Shown here piece by piece: positions 22,068 through 37,900 of a stretch of DNA of 64,000 nucleotides. The translations under genes were made by a program, and so were the position numbers. Under the pieces are notes generated by a model. It saw nothing but the letters and a program-made list of their open reading frames with translations, did no database searches and was not told the origin of the DNA. This stretch comes from Mytilus trossulus (taxonomy: Eukaryota > Mollusca > Bivalvia > Mytilida > Mytilidae): contig NC_086374.1 of the NCBI RefSeq assembly GCF_036588685.1, positions 92,703,059-92,767,058 of the forward strand. Direction: 5' to 3'. Positions within the stretch are counted from its first letter, which is position 1. Each line of letters starts with the position of its first letter.

Positions 22068-22527
22068 AAAGAAGATTGGTATAATTGCCAATGAAACTCT
22101 CCACACTTTTTGGACACTTGTGCAATGGAAAGGATCAATTATATACGGTGTTTGGAATGATTGACCAGTAAAACAGTAAGATGAGATCCGCAAATAAGTT
22201 GTCCGTCCACTCCTTGCTAGAGTTTTGGGCCAAAAAATATTTTTGAAGAAAATTTGATCAGCTTTAGATGACATAAAAAATGAGGGGTTTGAATTATATT
22301 CCAATCACTGCTGGAAAGATGTCACTTCAGATTGCACATCGATTCAGGTGAGCTACAAGGGCTCTATTGAACCTTATGTTTGACTGAACTGCACTTTATA
22401 CTTGGTTAGTTCAAACACAGTAATAAGGTTCTGGATTCTAGTATGACGCTGACCTTGAGTGTTGACTGCTGTATTTTTGAGACCACGTAGGTGATATATT
22501 TTGTGGATGAAATATAAAAAAATATAT
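22068..22527. other. Unique segment between the inverted arm and the large element
   Basis: About 460 bp with no recognisable gene, RNA or repeat. It has no counterpart in the right-hand flank by eye. Short minus-strand ORFs here show no coding character. Confidence 0.5.
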
Positions 22528-22536
22528 GCTTTTCTG
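22528..22536 (+). repeat. Left 9-bp target site duplication (GCTTTTCTG)
   Basis: GCTTTTCTG immediately precedes the left TIR start ATGTATGTGAAG. The same nine bases follow the right TIR at 49301-49309 in direct orientation. That is what insertion of one unit, TIR to TIR, would leave. Confidence 0.75.
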
Positions 22537-22970
22537 ATGTATGTGAAGTTAGCAGCCGGTTCGTTATTCGTTATTCGATATTCAATATCCAATCGGCTGC
22601 TAGCAGCCGGTTTGATATTCAAAATTTAGTGAAAAAAATTATAAGAAAATTAAATACTTGATAACATAAAAAGCATGATTTTCATATTTAAAAAGACTGA
22701 TAAAATACGTAGGAAATCGTTAAATGACCTTTTCAAGCTGTCGTAATTTCTCGTCGTAATTTCTCGTTGTCCTCGAATATAAACCCTTTTTCATGTTACA
22801 TATTTGTCTATATGTAATATAGAGTTTTGTCAATAAAACGACTTCAAAGATGTACTTTTGTGTATAATATTTCTTAAGACAAAAAGAAAAACCCATAACT
22901 CTAGAAATATTTATAACTATAAATAGAAATATATATGAAAAGCCAAAACAACAAAAACAAATCATTCAAA
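22537..22970 (+). repeat. Left terminal inverted repeat with terminal palindrome
   Basis: It begins ATGTATGTGAAGTTAGCAGC. An internal palindrome with arms AGCAGCCG and CGGCTGCT (about 22551-22600) could form a terminal hairpin. The remaining ~350 bp, ending at the satellite start, match the reverse complement of 48870-49215 at about 80%. No ORF of note. Confidence 0.75.
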
Positions 22971-25900
22971 GACAAAGGGCACAGGGTAATGGTGAGAGCC
23001 CCCTGATCTCTCAATCTTTCTAATATTTGACAGACATTTAGTCAATAGGTTGATACACACGTGACTAAAAGGAATTTGGGTACACTTCCTGTCTTCTATG
23101 TTTACGGAGCGCCCAAAGTGCCAGTTGGATATTCAAAATATATAGCGAAAACCTACCCGAGACCGCTTAAATGAGGTTGAGACCCCCCGGTTCTTTCAAT
23201 GTCCATAAAATTCAACCAAATCATTGACTCTGTATATATAAAGGTTGTATTAGATGGATTTACCAGAATAACGTCATCTTCCATATCTACGGAGGGCTAA
23301 GATTGTCACTTTTCAGTCGAAAAATGTCAAAATTTTAGGACAAAGGGCACAGGGTAATGGTGAGAGCCCCCTGATCTCTCAATCTTTCTAATATTTGACA
23401 GACATTTAGTCAATAGGTTGATACACACGTGACTAAAAGGAATTTGGGTACACTTCCTGTCTTCTATGTTTACGGAGCGCCCAAAGTGCCAGTTGGATAT
23501 TCAAAATATATAGCGAAAACCTACCCGAGACCGCTTAAATGAGGTTGAGACCCCCCGGTTCTTTCAATGTCCATAAAATTCAACCAAATCATTGACTCTG
23601 TATATATAAAGGTTGTATTAGATGGATTTACCAGAATAACGTCATCTTCCATATCTACGGAGGGCTAAGATTGTCACTTTTCAGTCGAAAAATGTCAAAA
23701 TTTTAGGACAAAGGGCACAGGGTAATGGTGAGAGCCCCCTGATCTCTCAATCTTTCTAATATTTGACAGACATTTAGTCAATAGGTTGATACACACGTGA
23801 CTAAAAGGAATTTGGGTACACTTCCTGTCTTCTATGTTTACGGAGCGCCCAAAGTGCCAGTTGGATATTCAAAATATATAGCGAAAACCTACCCGAGACC
23901 GCTTAAATGAGGTTGAGACCCCCCGGTTCTTTCAATGTCCATAAAATTCAACCAAATCATTGACTCTGTATATATAAAGGTTGTATTAGATGGATTTACC
24001 AGAATAACGTCATCTTCCATATCTACGGAGGGCTAAGATTGTCACTTTTCAGTCGAAAAATGTCAAAATTTTAGGACAAAGGGCACAGGGTAATGGTGAG
24101 AGCCCCCTGATCTCTCAATCTTTCTAATATTTGACAGACATTTAGTCAATAGGTTGATACACACGTGACTAAAAGGAATTTGGGTACACTTCCTGTCTTC
24201 TATGTTTACGGAGCGCCCAAAGTGCCAGTTGGATATTCAAAATATATAGCGAAAACCTACCCGAGACCGCTTAAATGAGGTTGAGACCCCCCGGTTCTTT
24301 CAATGTCCATAAAATTCAACCAAATCATTGACTCTGTATATATAAAGGTTGTATTAGATGGATTTACCAGAATAACGTCATCTTCCATATCTACGGAGGG
24401 CTAAGATTGTCACTTTTCAGTCGAAAAATGTCAAAATTTTAGGACAAAGGGCACAGGGTAATGGTGAGAGCCCCCTGATCTCTCAATCTTTCTAATATTT
24501 GACAGACATTTAGTCAATAGGTTGATACACACGTGACTAAAAGGAATTTGGGTACACTTCCTGTCTTCTATGTTTACGGAGCGCCCAAAGTGCCAGTTGG
24601 ATATTCAAAATATATAGCGAAAACCTACCCGAGACCGCTTAAATGAGGTTGAGACCCCCCGGTTCTTTCAATGTCCATAAAATTCAACCAAATCATTGAC
24701 TCTGTATATATAAAGGTTGTATTAGATGGATTTACCAGAATAACGTCATCTTCCATATCTACGGAGGGCTAAGATTGTCACTTTTCAGTCGAAAAATGTC
24801 AAAATTTTAGGACAAAGGGCACAGGGTAATGGTGAGAGCCCCCTGATCTCTCAATCTTTCTAATATTTGACAGACATTTAGTCAATAGGTTGATACACAC
24901 GTGACTAAAAGGAATTTGGGTACACTTCCTGTCTTCTATGTTTACGGAGCGCCCAAAGTGCCAGTTGGATATTCAAAATATATAGCGAAAACCTACCCGA
25001 GACCGCTTAAATGAGGTTGAGACCCCCCGGTTCTTTCAATGTCCATAAAATTCAACCAAATCATTGACTCTGTATATATAAAGGTTGTATTAGATGGATT
25101 TACCAGAATAACGTCATCTTCCATATCTACGGAGGGCTAAGATTGTCACTTTTCAGTCGAAAAATGTCAAAATTTTAGGACAAAGGGCACAGGGTAATGG
25201 TGAGAGCCCCCTGATCTCTCAATCTTTCTAATATTTGACAGACATTTAGTCAATAGGTTGATACACACGTGACTAAAAGGAATTTGGGTACACTTCCTGT
25301 CTTCTATGTTTACGGAGCGCCCAAAGTGCCAGTTGGATATTCAAAATATATAGCGAAAACCTACCCGAGACCGCTTAAATGAGGTTGAGACCCCCCGGTT
25401 CTTTCAATGTCCATAAAATTCAACCAAATCATTGACTCTGTATATATAAAGGTTGTATTAGATGGATTTACCAGAATAACGTCATCTTCCATATCTACGG
25501 AGGGCTAAGATTGTCACTTTTCAGTCGAAAAATGTCAAAATTTTAGGACAAAGGGCACAGGGTAATGGTGAGAGCCCCCTGATCTCTCAATCTTTCTAAT
25601 ATTTGACAGACATTTAGTCAATAGGTTGATACACACGTGACTAAAAGGAATTTGGGTACACTTCCTGTCTTCTATGTTTACGGAGCGCCCAAAGTGCCAG
25701 TTGGATATTCAAAATATATAGCGAAAACCTACCCGAGACCGCTTAAATGAGGTTGAGACCCCCCGGTTCTTTCAATGTCCATAAAATTCAACCAAATCAT
25801 TGACTCTGTATATATAAAGGTTGTATTAGATGGATTTACCAGAATAACGTCATCTTCCATATCTACGGAGGGCTAAGATTGTCACTTTTCAGTCGAAAAA

Positions 25901-28900
25901 TGTCAAAATTTTAGGACAAAGGGCACAGGGTAATGGTGAGAGCCCCCTGATCTCTCAATCTTTCTAATATTTGACAGACATTTAGTCAATAGGTTGATAC
26001 ACACGTGACTAAAAGGAATTTGGGTACACTTCCTGTCTTCTATGTTTACGGAGCGCCCAAAGTGCCAGTTGGATATTCAAAATATATAGCGAAAACCTAC
26101 CCGAGACCGCTTAAATGAGGTTGAGACCCCCCGGTTCTTTCAATGTCCATAAAATTCAACCAAATCATTGACTCTGTATATATAAAGGTTGTATTAGATG
26201 GATTTACCAGAATAACGTCATCTTCCATATCTACGGAGGGCTAAGATTGTCACTTTTCAGTCGAAAAATGTCAAAATTTTAGGACAAAGGGCACAGGGTA
26301 ATGGTGAGAGCCCCCTGATCTCTCAATCTTTCTAATATTTGACAGACATTTAGTCAATAGGTTGATACACACGTGACTAAAAGGAATTTGGGTACACTTC
26401 CTGTCTTCTATGTTTACGGAGCGCCCAAAGTGCCAGTTGGATATTCAAAATATATAGCGAAAACCTACCCGAGACCGCTTAAATGAGGTTGAGACCCCCC
26501 GGTTCTTTCAATGTCCATAAAATTCAACCAAATCATTGACTCTGTATATATAAAGGTTGTATTAGATGGATTTACCAGAATAACGTCATCTTCCATATCT
26601 ACGGAGGGCTAAGATTGTCACTTTTCAGTCGAAAAATGTCAAAATTTTAGGACAAAGGGCACAGGGTAATGGTGAGAGCCCCCTGATCTCTCAATCTTTC
26701 TAATATTTGACAGACATTTAGTCAATAGGTTGATACACACGTGACTAAAAGGAATTTGGGTACACTTCCTGTCTTCTATGTTTACGGAGCGCCCAAAGTG
26801 CCAGTTGGATATTCAAAATATATAGCGAAAACCTACCCGAGACCGCTTAAATGAGGTTGAGACCCCCCGGTTCTTTCAATGTCCATAAAATTCAACCAAA
26901 TCATTGACTCTGTATATATAAAGGTTGTATTAGATGGATTTACCAGAATAACGTCATCTTCCATATCTACGGAGGGCTAAGATTGTCACTTTTCAGTCGA
27001 AAAATGTCAAAATTTTAGGACAAAGGGCACAGGGTAATGGTGAGAGCCCCCTGATCTCTCAATCTTTCTAATATTTGACAGACATTTAGTCAATAGGTTG
27101 ATACACACGTGACTAAAAGGAATTTGGGTACACTTCCTGTCTTCTATGTTTACGGAGCGCCCAAAGTGCCAGTTGGATATTCAAAATATATAGCGAAAAC
27201 CTACCCGAGACCGCTTAAATGAGGTTGAGACCCCCCGGTTCTTTCAATGTCCATAAAATTCAACCAAATCATTGACTCTGTATATATAAAGGTTGTATTA
27301 GATGGATTTACCAGAATAACGTCATCTTCCATATCTACGGAGGGCTAAGATTGTCACTTTTCAGTCGAAAAATGTCAAAATTTTAGGACAAAGGGCACAG
27401 GGTAATGGTGAGAGCCCCCTGATCTCTCAATCTTTCTAATATTTGACAGACATTTAGTCAATAGGTTGATACACACGTGACTAAAAGGAATTTGGGTACA
27501 CTTCCTGTCTTCTATGTTTACGGAGCGCCCAAAGTGCCAGTTGGATATTCAAAATATATAGCGAAAACCTACCCGAGACCGCTTAAATGAGGTTGAGACC
27601 CCCCGGTTCTTTCAATGTCCATAAAATTCAACCAAATCATTGACTCTGTATATATAAAGGTTGTATTAGATGGATTTACCAGAATAACGTCATCTTCCAT
27701 ATCTACGGAGGGCTAAGATTGTCACTTTTCAGTCGAAAAATGTCAAAATTTTAGGACAAAGGGCACAGGGTAATGGTGAGAGCCCCCTGATCTCTCAATC
27801 TTTCTAATATTTGACAGACATTTAGTCAATAGGTTGATACACACGTGACTAAAAGGAATTTGGGTACACTTCCTGTCTTCTATGTTTACGGAGCGCCCAA
27901 AGTGCCAGTTGGATATTCAAAATATATAGCGAAAACCTACCCGAGACCGCTTAAATGAGGTTGAGACCCCCCGGTTCTTTCAATGTCCATAAAATTCAAC
28001 CAAATCATTGACTCTGTATATATAAAGGTTGTATTAGATGGATTTACCAGAATAACGTCATCTTCCATATCTACGGAGGGCTAAGATTGTCACTTTTCAG
28101 TCGAAAAATGTCAAAATTTTAGGACAAAGGGCACAGGGTAATGGTGAGAGCCCCCTGATCTCTCAATCTTTCTAATATTTGACAGACATTTAGTCAATAG
28201 GTTGATACACACGTGACTAAAAGGAATTTGGGTACACTTCCTGTCTTCTATGTTTACGGAGCGCCCAAAGTGCCAGTTGGATATTCAAAATATATAGCGA
28301 AAACCTACCCGAGACCGCTTAAATGAGGTTGAGACCCCCCGGTTCTTTCAATGTCCATAAAATTCAACCAAATCATTGACTCTGTATATATAAAGGTTGT
28401 ATTAGATGGATTTACCAGAATAACGTCATCTTCCATATCTACGGAGGGCTAAGATTGTCACTTTTCAGTCGAAAAATGTCAAAATTTTAGGACAAAGGGC
28501 ACAGGGTAATGGTGAGAGCCCCCTGATCTCTCAATCTTTCTAATATTTGACAGACATTTAGTCAATAGGTTGATACACACGTGACTAAAAGGAATTTGGG
28601 TACACTTCCTGTCTTCTATGTTTACGGAGCGCCCAAAGTGCCAGTTGGATATTCAAAATATATAGCGAAAACCTACCCGAGACCGCTTAAATGAGGTTGA
28701 GACCCCCCGGTTCTTTCAATGTCCATAAAATTCAACCAAATCATTGACTCTGTATATATAAAGGTTGTATTAGATGGATTTACCAGAATAACGTCATCTT
28801 CCATATCTACGGAGGGCTAAGATTGTCACTTTTCAGTCGAAAAATGTCAAAATTTTAGGACAAAGGGCACAGGGTAATGGTGAGAGCCCCCTGATCTCTC

Positions 28901-31900
28901 AATCTTTCTAATATTTGACAGACATTTAGTCAATAGGTTGATACACACGTGACTAAAAGGAATTTGGGTACACTTCCTGTCTTCTATGTTTACGGAGCGC
29001 CCAAAGTGCCAGTTGGATATTCAAAATATATAGCGAAAACCTACCCGAGACCGCTTAAATGAGGTTGAGACCCCCCGGTTCTTTCAATGTCCATAAAATT
29101 CAACCAAATCATTGACTCTGTATATATAAAGGTTGTATTAGATGGATTTACCAGAATAACGTCATCTTCCATATCTACGGAGGGCTAAGATTGTCACTTT
29201 TCAGTCGAAAAATGTCAAAATTTTAGGACAAAGGGCACAGGGTAATGGTGAGAGCCCCCTGATCTCTCAATCTTTCTAATATTTGACAGACATTTAGTCA
29301 ATAGGTTGATACACACGTGACTAAAAGGAATTTGGGTACACTTCCTGTCTTCTATGTTTACGGAGCGCCCAAAGTGCCAGTTGGATATTCAAAATATATA
29401 GCGAAAACCTACCCGAGACCGCTTAAATGAGGTTGAGACCCCCCGGTTCTTTCAATGTCCATAAAATTCAACCAAATCATTGACTCTGTATATATAAAGG
29501 TTGTATTAGATGGATTTACCAGAATAACGTCATCTTCCATATCTACGGAGGGCTAAGATTGTCACTTTTCAGTCGAAAAATGTCAAAATTTTAGGACAAA
29601 GGGCACAGGGTAATGGTGAGAGCCCCCTGATCTCTCAATCTTTCTAATATTTGACAGACATTTAGTCAATAGGTTGATACACACGTGACTAAAAGGAATT
29701 TGGGTACACTTCCTGTCTTCTATGTTTACGGAGCGCCCAAAGTGCCAGTTGGATATTCAAAATATATAGCGAAAACCTACCCGAGACCGCTTAAATGAGG
29801 TTGAGACCCCCCGGTTCTTTCAATGTCCATAAAATTCAACCAAATCATTGACTCTGTATATATAAAGGTTGTATTAGATGGATTTACCAGAATAACGTCA
29901 TCTTCCATATCTACGGAGGGCTAAGATTGTCACTTTTCAGTCGAAAAATGTCAAAATTTTAGGACAAAGGGCACAGGGTAATGGTGAGAGCCCCCTGATC
30001 TCTCAATCTTTCTAATATTTGACAGACATTTAGTCAATAGGTTGATACACACGTGACTAAAAGGAATTTGGGTACACTTCCTGTCTTCTATGTTTACGGA
30101 GCGCCCAAAGTGCCAGTTGGATATTCAAAATATATAGCGAAAACCTACCCGAGACCGCTTAAATGAGGTTGAGACCCCCCGGTTCTTTCAATGTCCATAA
30201 AATTCAACCAAATCATTGACTCTGTATATATAAAGGTTGTATTAGATGGATTTACCAGAATAACGTCATCTTCCATATCTACGGAGGGCTAAGATTGTCA
30301 CTTTTCAGTCGAAAAATGTCAAAATTTTAGGACAAAGGGCACAGGGTAATGGTGAGAGCCCCCTGATCTCTCAATCTTTCTAATATTTGACAGACATTTA
30401 GTCAATAGGTTGATACACACGTGACTAAAAGGAATTTGGGTACACTTCCTGTCTTCTATGTTTACGGAGCGCCCAAAGTGCCAGTTGGATATTCAAAATA
30501 TATAGCGAAAACCTACCCGAGACCGCTTAAATGAGGTTGAGACCCCCCGGTTCTTTCAATGTCCATAAAATTCAACCAAATCATTGACTCTGTATATATA
30601 AAGGTTGTATTAGATGGATTTACCAGAATAACGTCATCTTCCATATCTACGGAGGGCTAAGATTGTCACTTTTCAGTCGAAAAATGTCAAAATTTTAGGA
30701 CAAAGGGCACAGGGTAATGGTGAGAGCCCCCTGATCTCTCAATCTTTCTAATATTTGACAGACATTTAGTCAATAGGTTGATACACACGTGACTAAAAGG
30801 AATTTGGGTACACTTCCTGTCTTCTATGTTTACGGAGCGCCCAAAGTGCCAGTTGGATATTCAAAATATATAGCGAAAACCTACCCGAGACCGCTTAAAT
30901 GAGGTTGAGACCCCCCGGTTCTTTCAATGTCCATAAAATTCAACCAAATCATTGACTCTGTATATATAAAGGTTGTATTAGATGGATTTACCAGAATAAC
31001 GTCATCTTCCATATCTACGGAGGGCTAAGATTGTCACTTTTCAGTCGAAAAATGTCAAAATTTTAGGACAAAGGGCACAGGGTAATGGTGAGAGCCCCCT
31101 GATCTCTCAATCTTTCTAATATTTGACAGACATTTAGTCAATAGGTTGATACACACGTGACTAAAAGGAATTTGGGTACACTTCCTGTCTTCTATGTTTA
31201 CGGAGCGCCCAAAGTGCCAGTTGGATATTCAAAATATATAGCGAAAACCTACCCGAGACCGCTTAAATGAGGTTGAGACCCCCCGGTTCTTTCAATGTCC
31301 ATAAAATTCAACCAAATCATTGACTCTGTATATATAAAGGTTGTATTAGATGGATTTACCAGAATAACGTCATCTTCCATATCTACGGAGGGCTAAGATT
31401 GTCACTTTTCAGTCGAAAAATGTCAAAATTTTAGGACAAAGGGCACAGGGTAATGGTGAGAGCCCCCTGATCTCTCAATCTTTCTAATATTTGACAGACA
31501 TTTAGTCAATAGGTTGATACACACGTGACTAAAAGGAATTTGGGTACACTTCCTGTCTTCTATGTTTACGGAGCGCCCAAAGTGCCAGTTGGATATTCAA
31601 AATATATAGCGAAAACCTACCCGAGACCGCTTAAATGAGGTTGAGACCCCCCGGTTCTTTCAATGTCCATAAAATTCAACCAAATCATTGACTCTGTATA
31701 TATAAAGGTTGTATTAGATGGATTTACCAGAATAACGTCATCTTCCATATCTACGGAGGGCTAAGATTGTCACTTTTCAGTCGAAAAATGTCAAAATTTT
31801 AGGACAAAGGGCACAGGGTAATGGTGAGAGCCCCCTGATCTCTCAATCTTTCTAATATTTGACAGACATTTAGTCAATAGGTTGATACACACGTGACTAA

Positions 31901-34900
31901 AAGGAATTTGGGTACACTTCCTGTCTTCTATGTTTACGGAGCGCCCAAAGTGCCAGTTGGATATTCAAAATATATAGCGAAAACCTACCCGAGACCGCTT
32001 AAATGAGGTTGAGACCCCCCGGTTCTTTCAATGTCCATAAAATTCAACCAAATCATTGACTCTGTATATATAAAGGTTGTATTAGATGGATTTACCAGAA
32101 TAACGTCATCTTCCATATCTACGGAGGGCTAAGATTGTCACTTTTCAGTCGAAAAATGTCAAAATTTTAGGACAAAGGGCACAGGGTAATGGTGAGAGCC
32201 CCCTGATCTCTCAATCTTTCTAATATTTGACAGACATTTAGTCAATAGGTTGATACACACGTGACTAAAAGGAATTTGGGTACACTTCCTGTCTTCTATG
32301 TTTACGGAGCGCCCAAAGTGCCAGTTGGATATTCAAAATATATAGCGAAAACCTACCCGAGACCGCTTAAATGAGGTTGAGACCCCCCGGTTCTTTCAAT
32401 GTCCATAAAATTCAACCAAATCATTGACTCTGTATATATAAAGGTTGTATTAGATGGATTTACCAGAATAACGTCATCTTCCATATCTACGGAGGGCTAA
32501 GATTGTCACTTTTCAGTCGAAAAATGTCAAAATTTTAGGACAAAGGGCACAGGGTAATGGTGAGAGCCCCCTGATCTCTCAATCTTTCTAATATTTGACA
32601 GACATTTAGTCAATAGGTTGATACACACGTGACTAAAAGGAATTTGGGTACACTTCCTGTCTTCTATGTTTACGGAGCGCCCAAAGTGCCAGTTGGATAT
32701 TCAAAATATATAGCGAAAACCTACCCGAGACCGCTTAAATGAGGTTGAGACCCCCCGGTTCTTTCAATGTCCATAAAATTCAACCAAATCATTGACTCTG
32801 TATATATAAAGGTTGTATTAGATGGATTTACCAGAATAACGTCATCTTCCATATCTACGGAGGGCTAAGATTGTCACTTTTCAGTCGAAAAATGTCAAAA
32901 TTTTAGGACAAAGGGCACAGGGTAATGTTGAGAGCCCCCTGATCTCTCAATCTTTCTAATATTTGACAGACATTTAGTCAATAGGTTGATACACACGTGA
33001 CTAAAAGGAATTTGGGTACACTTCCTGTCTTCTATGTTTACGGAGCGCCCAAAGTGCCAGTTGGATATTCAAAATATATAGCGAAAACCTACCCGAGACC
33101 GCTTAAATGAGGTTGAGACCCCCCGGTTCTTTCAATGTCCATAAAATTCAACCAAATCATTGACTCTGTATATATAAAGGTTGTATTAGATGGATTTACC
33201 AGAATAACGTCATCTTCCATATCTACGGAGGGCTAAGATTGTCACTTTTCAGTCGAAAAATGTCAAAATTTTAGGACAAAGGGCACAGGGTAATGGTGAG
33301 AGCCCCCTGATCTCTCAATCTTTCTAATATTTGACAGACATTTAGTCAATAGGTTGATACACACGTGACTAAAAGGAATTTGGGTACACTTCCTGTCTTC
33401 TATGTTTACGGAGCGCCCAAAGTGCCAGTTGGATATTCAAAATATATAGCGAAAACCTACCCGAGACCGCTTAAATGAGGTTGAGACCCCCCGGTTCTTT
33501 CAATGTCCATAAAATTCAACCAAATCATTGACTCTGTATATATAAAGGTTGTATTAGATGGATTTACCAGAATAACGTCATCTTCCATATCTACGGAGGG
33601 CTAAGATTGTCACTTTTCAGTCGAAAAATGTCAAAATTTTAGGACAAAGGACACAGGGTAATGGTGAGAGCCCCCTGATCTCTCAATCTTTCTAATATTT
33701 GACAGACATTTAGTCAATAGGTTGATACACACGTGACTAAAAGGAATTTGGGTACACTTCCTGTCTTCTATGTTTACGGAGCGCCCAAAGTGCCAGTTGG
33801 ATATTCAAAATATATAGCGAAAACCTACCCGAGACCGCTTAAATGAGGTTGAGACCCCCCGGTTCTTTCAATGTCCATAAAATTCAACCAAATCATTGAC
33901 TCTGTATATATAAAGGTTGTATTAGATGGATTTACCAGAATAACGTCATCTTCCATATCTACGGAGGGCTAAGATTGTCACTTTTCAGTCGAAAAATGTC
34001 AAAATTTTAGGACAAAGGGCACAGGGTAATGGTGAGAGCCCCCTGATCTCTCAATCTTTCTAATATTTGACAGACATTTAGTCAATAGGTTGATACACAC
34101 GTGACTAAAAGGAATTTGGGTACACTTCCTGTCTTCTATGTTTACGGAGCGCCCAAAGTGCCAGTTGGATATTCAAAATATATAGCGAAAACCTACCCGA
34201 GACCGCTTAAATGAGGTTGAGACCCCCCGGTTCTTTCAATGTCCATAAAATTCAACCAAATCATTGACTCTGTATATATAAAGGTTGTATTAGATGGATT
34301 TACCAGAATAACGTCATCTTCCATATCTACGGAGGGCTAAGATTGTCACTTTTCAGTCGAAAAATGTCAAAATTTTAGGACAAAGGGCACAGGGTAATGG
34401 TGAGAGCCCCCTGATCTCTCAATCTTTCTAATATTTGACAGACATTTAGTCAATAGGTTGATACACACGTGACTAAAAGGAATTTGGGTACACTTCCTGT
34501 CTTCTATGTTTACGGAGCGCCCAAAGTGCCAGTTGGATATTCAAAATATATAGCGAAAACCTACCCGAGACCGCTTAAATGAGGTTGAGACCCCCCGGTT
34601 CTTTCAATGTCCATAAAATTCAACCAAATCATTGACTCTGTATATATAAAGGTTGTATTAGATGGATTTACCAGAATAACGTCATCTTCCATATCTACGG
34701 AGGGCTAAGATTGTCACTTTTCAGTCGAAAAATGTCAAAATTTTAGGACAAAGGGCACAGGGTAATGGTGAGAGCCCCCTGATCTCTCAATCTTTCTAAT
34801 ATTTGACAGACATTTAGTCAATAGGTTGATACACACGTGACTAAAAGGAATTTGGGTACACTTCCTGTCTTCTATGTTTACGGAGCGCCCAAAGTGCCAG

Positions 34901-37900
34901 TTGGATATTCAAAATATATAGCGAAAACCTACCCGAGACCGCTTAAATGAGGTTGAGACCCCCCGGTTCTTTCAATGTCCATAAAATTCAACCAAATCAT
35001 TGACTCTGTATATATAAAGGTTGTATTAGATGGATTTACCAGAATAACGTCATCTTCCATATCTACGGAGGGCTAAGATTGTCACTTTTCAGTCGAAAAA
35101 TGTCAAAATTTTAGGACAAAGGGCACAGGGTAATGGTGAGAGCCCCCTGATCTCTCAATCTTTCTAATATTTGACAGACATTTAGTCAATAGGTTGATAC
35201 ACACGTGACTAAAAGGAATTTGGGTACACTTCCTGTCTTCTATGTTTACGGAGCGCCCAAAGTGCCAGTTGGATATTCAAAATATATAGCGAAAACCTAC
35301 CCGAGACCGCTTAAATGAGGTTGAGACCCCCCGGTTCTTTCAATGTCCATAAAATTCAACCAAATCATTGACTCTGTATATATAAAGGTTGTATTAGATG
35401 GATTTACCAGAATAACGTCATCTTCCATATCTACGGAGGGCTAAGATTGTCACTTTTCAGTCGAAAAATGTCAAAATTTTAGGACAAAGGGCACAGGGTA
35501 ATGGTGAGAGCCCCCTGATCTCTCAATCTTTCTAATATTTGACAGACATTTAGTCAATAGGTTGATACACACGTGACTAAAAGGAATTTGGGTACACTTC
35601 CTGTCTTCTATGTTTACGGAGCGCCCAAAGTGCCAGTTGGATATTCAAAATATATAGCGAAAACCTACCCGAGACCGCTTAAATGAGGTTGAGACCCCCC
35701 GGTTCTTTCAATGTCCATAAAATTCAACCAAATCATTGACTCTGTATATATAAAGGTTGTATTAGATGGATTTACCAGAATAACGTCATCTTCCATATCT
35801 ACGGAGGGCTAAGATTGTCACTTTTCAGTCGAAAAATGTCAAAATTTTAGGACAAAGGGCACAGTGTAATGGTGAGAGCCCCCTGATCTCTCAATCTTTC
35901 TAATATTTGACAGACATTTAGTCAATAGGTTGATACACACGTGACTAAAAGGAATTTGGGTACACTTCCTGTCTTCTATGTTTACGGAGCGCCCAAAGTG
36001 CCAGTTGGATATTCAAAATATATAGCGAAAACCTACCCGAGACCGCTTAAATGAGGTTGAGACCCCCCGGTTCTTTCAATGTCCATAAAATTCAACCAAA
36101 TCATTGACTCTGTATATATAAAGGTTGTATTAGATGGATTTACCAGAATAACGTCATCTTCCATATCTACGGAGGGCTAAGATTGTCACTTTTCAGTCGA
36201 AAAATGTCAAAATTTTAGGACAAAGGGCACAGGGTAATGGTGAGAGCCCCCTGATCTCTCAATCTTTCTAATATTTGACAGACATTTAGTCAATAGGTTG
36301 ATACATACGTGACTAAAAGGAATTTGGGTACACTTCCTGTCTTCTATGTTTACGGAGCGCCCAAAGTGCCAGTTGGATATTCAAAATATATAGCGAAAAC
36401 CTACCCGAGACCGCTTAAATGAGGTTGAGACCCCCCGGTTCTTTCAATGTCCATAAAATTCAACCAAATCATTGACTCTGTATATATAAAGGTTGTATTA
36501 GATGGATTTACCAGAATAACGTCATCTTCCATATCTACGGAGGGCTAAGATTGTCACTTTTCAGTCGAAAAATGTCAAAATTTTAGGACAAAGGGCACAG
36601 GGTAATGGTGAGAGCCCCCTGATCTCTCAATCTTTCTAATATTTGACAGACATTTAGTCAATAGGTTGATACACACGTGACTAAAAGGAATTTGGGTACA
36701 CTTCCTGTCTTCTATGTTTACGGAGCGCCCAAAGTGCCAGTTGGATATTCAAAATATATAGCGAAAACCTACCCGAGACCGCTTAAATGAGGTTGAGACC
36801 CCCCGGTTCTTTCAATGTCCATAAAATTCAACCAAATCATTGACTCTGTATATATAAAGGTTGTATTAGATGGATTTACCAGAATAACGTCATCTTCCAT
36901 ATCTACGGAGGGCTAAGATTGTCACTTTTCAGTCGAAAAATGTCAAAATTTTAGGACAAAGGGCACAGGGTAATGGTGAGAGCCCCCTGATCTCTCAATC
37001 TTTCTAATATTTGACAGACATTTAGTCAATAGGTTGATACACACGTGACTAAAAGGAATTTGGGTACACTTCCTGTCTTCTATGTTTACGGAGCGCCCAA
37101 AGTGCCAGTTGGATATTCAAAATATATAGCGAAAACCTACCCGAGACCGCTTAAATGAGGTTGAGACCCCCCGGTTCTTTCAATGTCCATAAAATTCAAC
37201 CAAATCATTGACTCTGTATATATAAAGGTTGTATTAGATGGATTTACCAGAATAACGTCATCTTCCATATCTACGGAGGGCTAAGATTGTCACTTTTCAG
37301 TCGAAAAATGTCAAAATTTTAGGACAAAGGGCACAGGGTAATGGTGAGAGCCCCCTGATCTCTCAATCTTTCTAATATTTGACAGACATTTAGTCAATAG
37401 GTTGATACACACGTGACTAAAAGGAATTTGGGTACACTTCCTGTCTTCTATGTTTACGGAGCGCCCAAAGTGCCAGTTGGATATTCAAAATATATAGCGA
37501 AAACCTACCCGAGACCGCTTAAATGAGGTTGAGACCCCCCGGTTCTTTCAATGTCCATAAAATTCAACCAAATCATTGACTCTGTATATATAAAGGTTGT
37601 ATTAGATGGATTTACCAGAATAACGTCATCTTCCATATCTACGGAGGGCTAAGATTGTCACTTTTCAGTCGAAAAATGTCAAAATTTTAGGACAAAGGGC
37701 ACAGGGTAATGGTGAGAGCCCCCTGATCTCTCAATCTTTCTAATATTTGACAGACATTTAGTCAATAGGTTGATACACACGTGACTAAAAGGAATTTGGG
37801 TACACTTCCTGTCTTCTATGTTTACGGAGCGCCCAAAGTGCCAGTTGGATATTCAAAATATATAGCGAAAACCTACCCGAGACCGCTTAAATGAGGTTGA

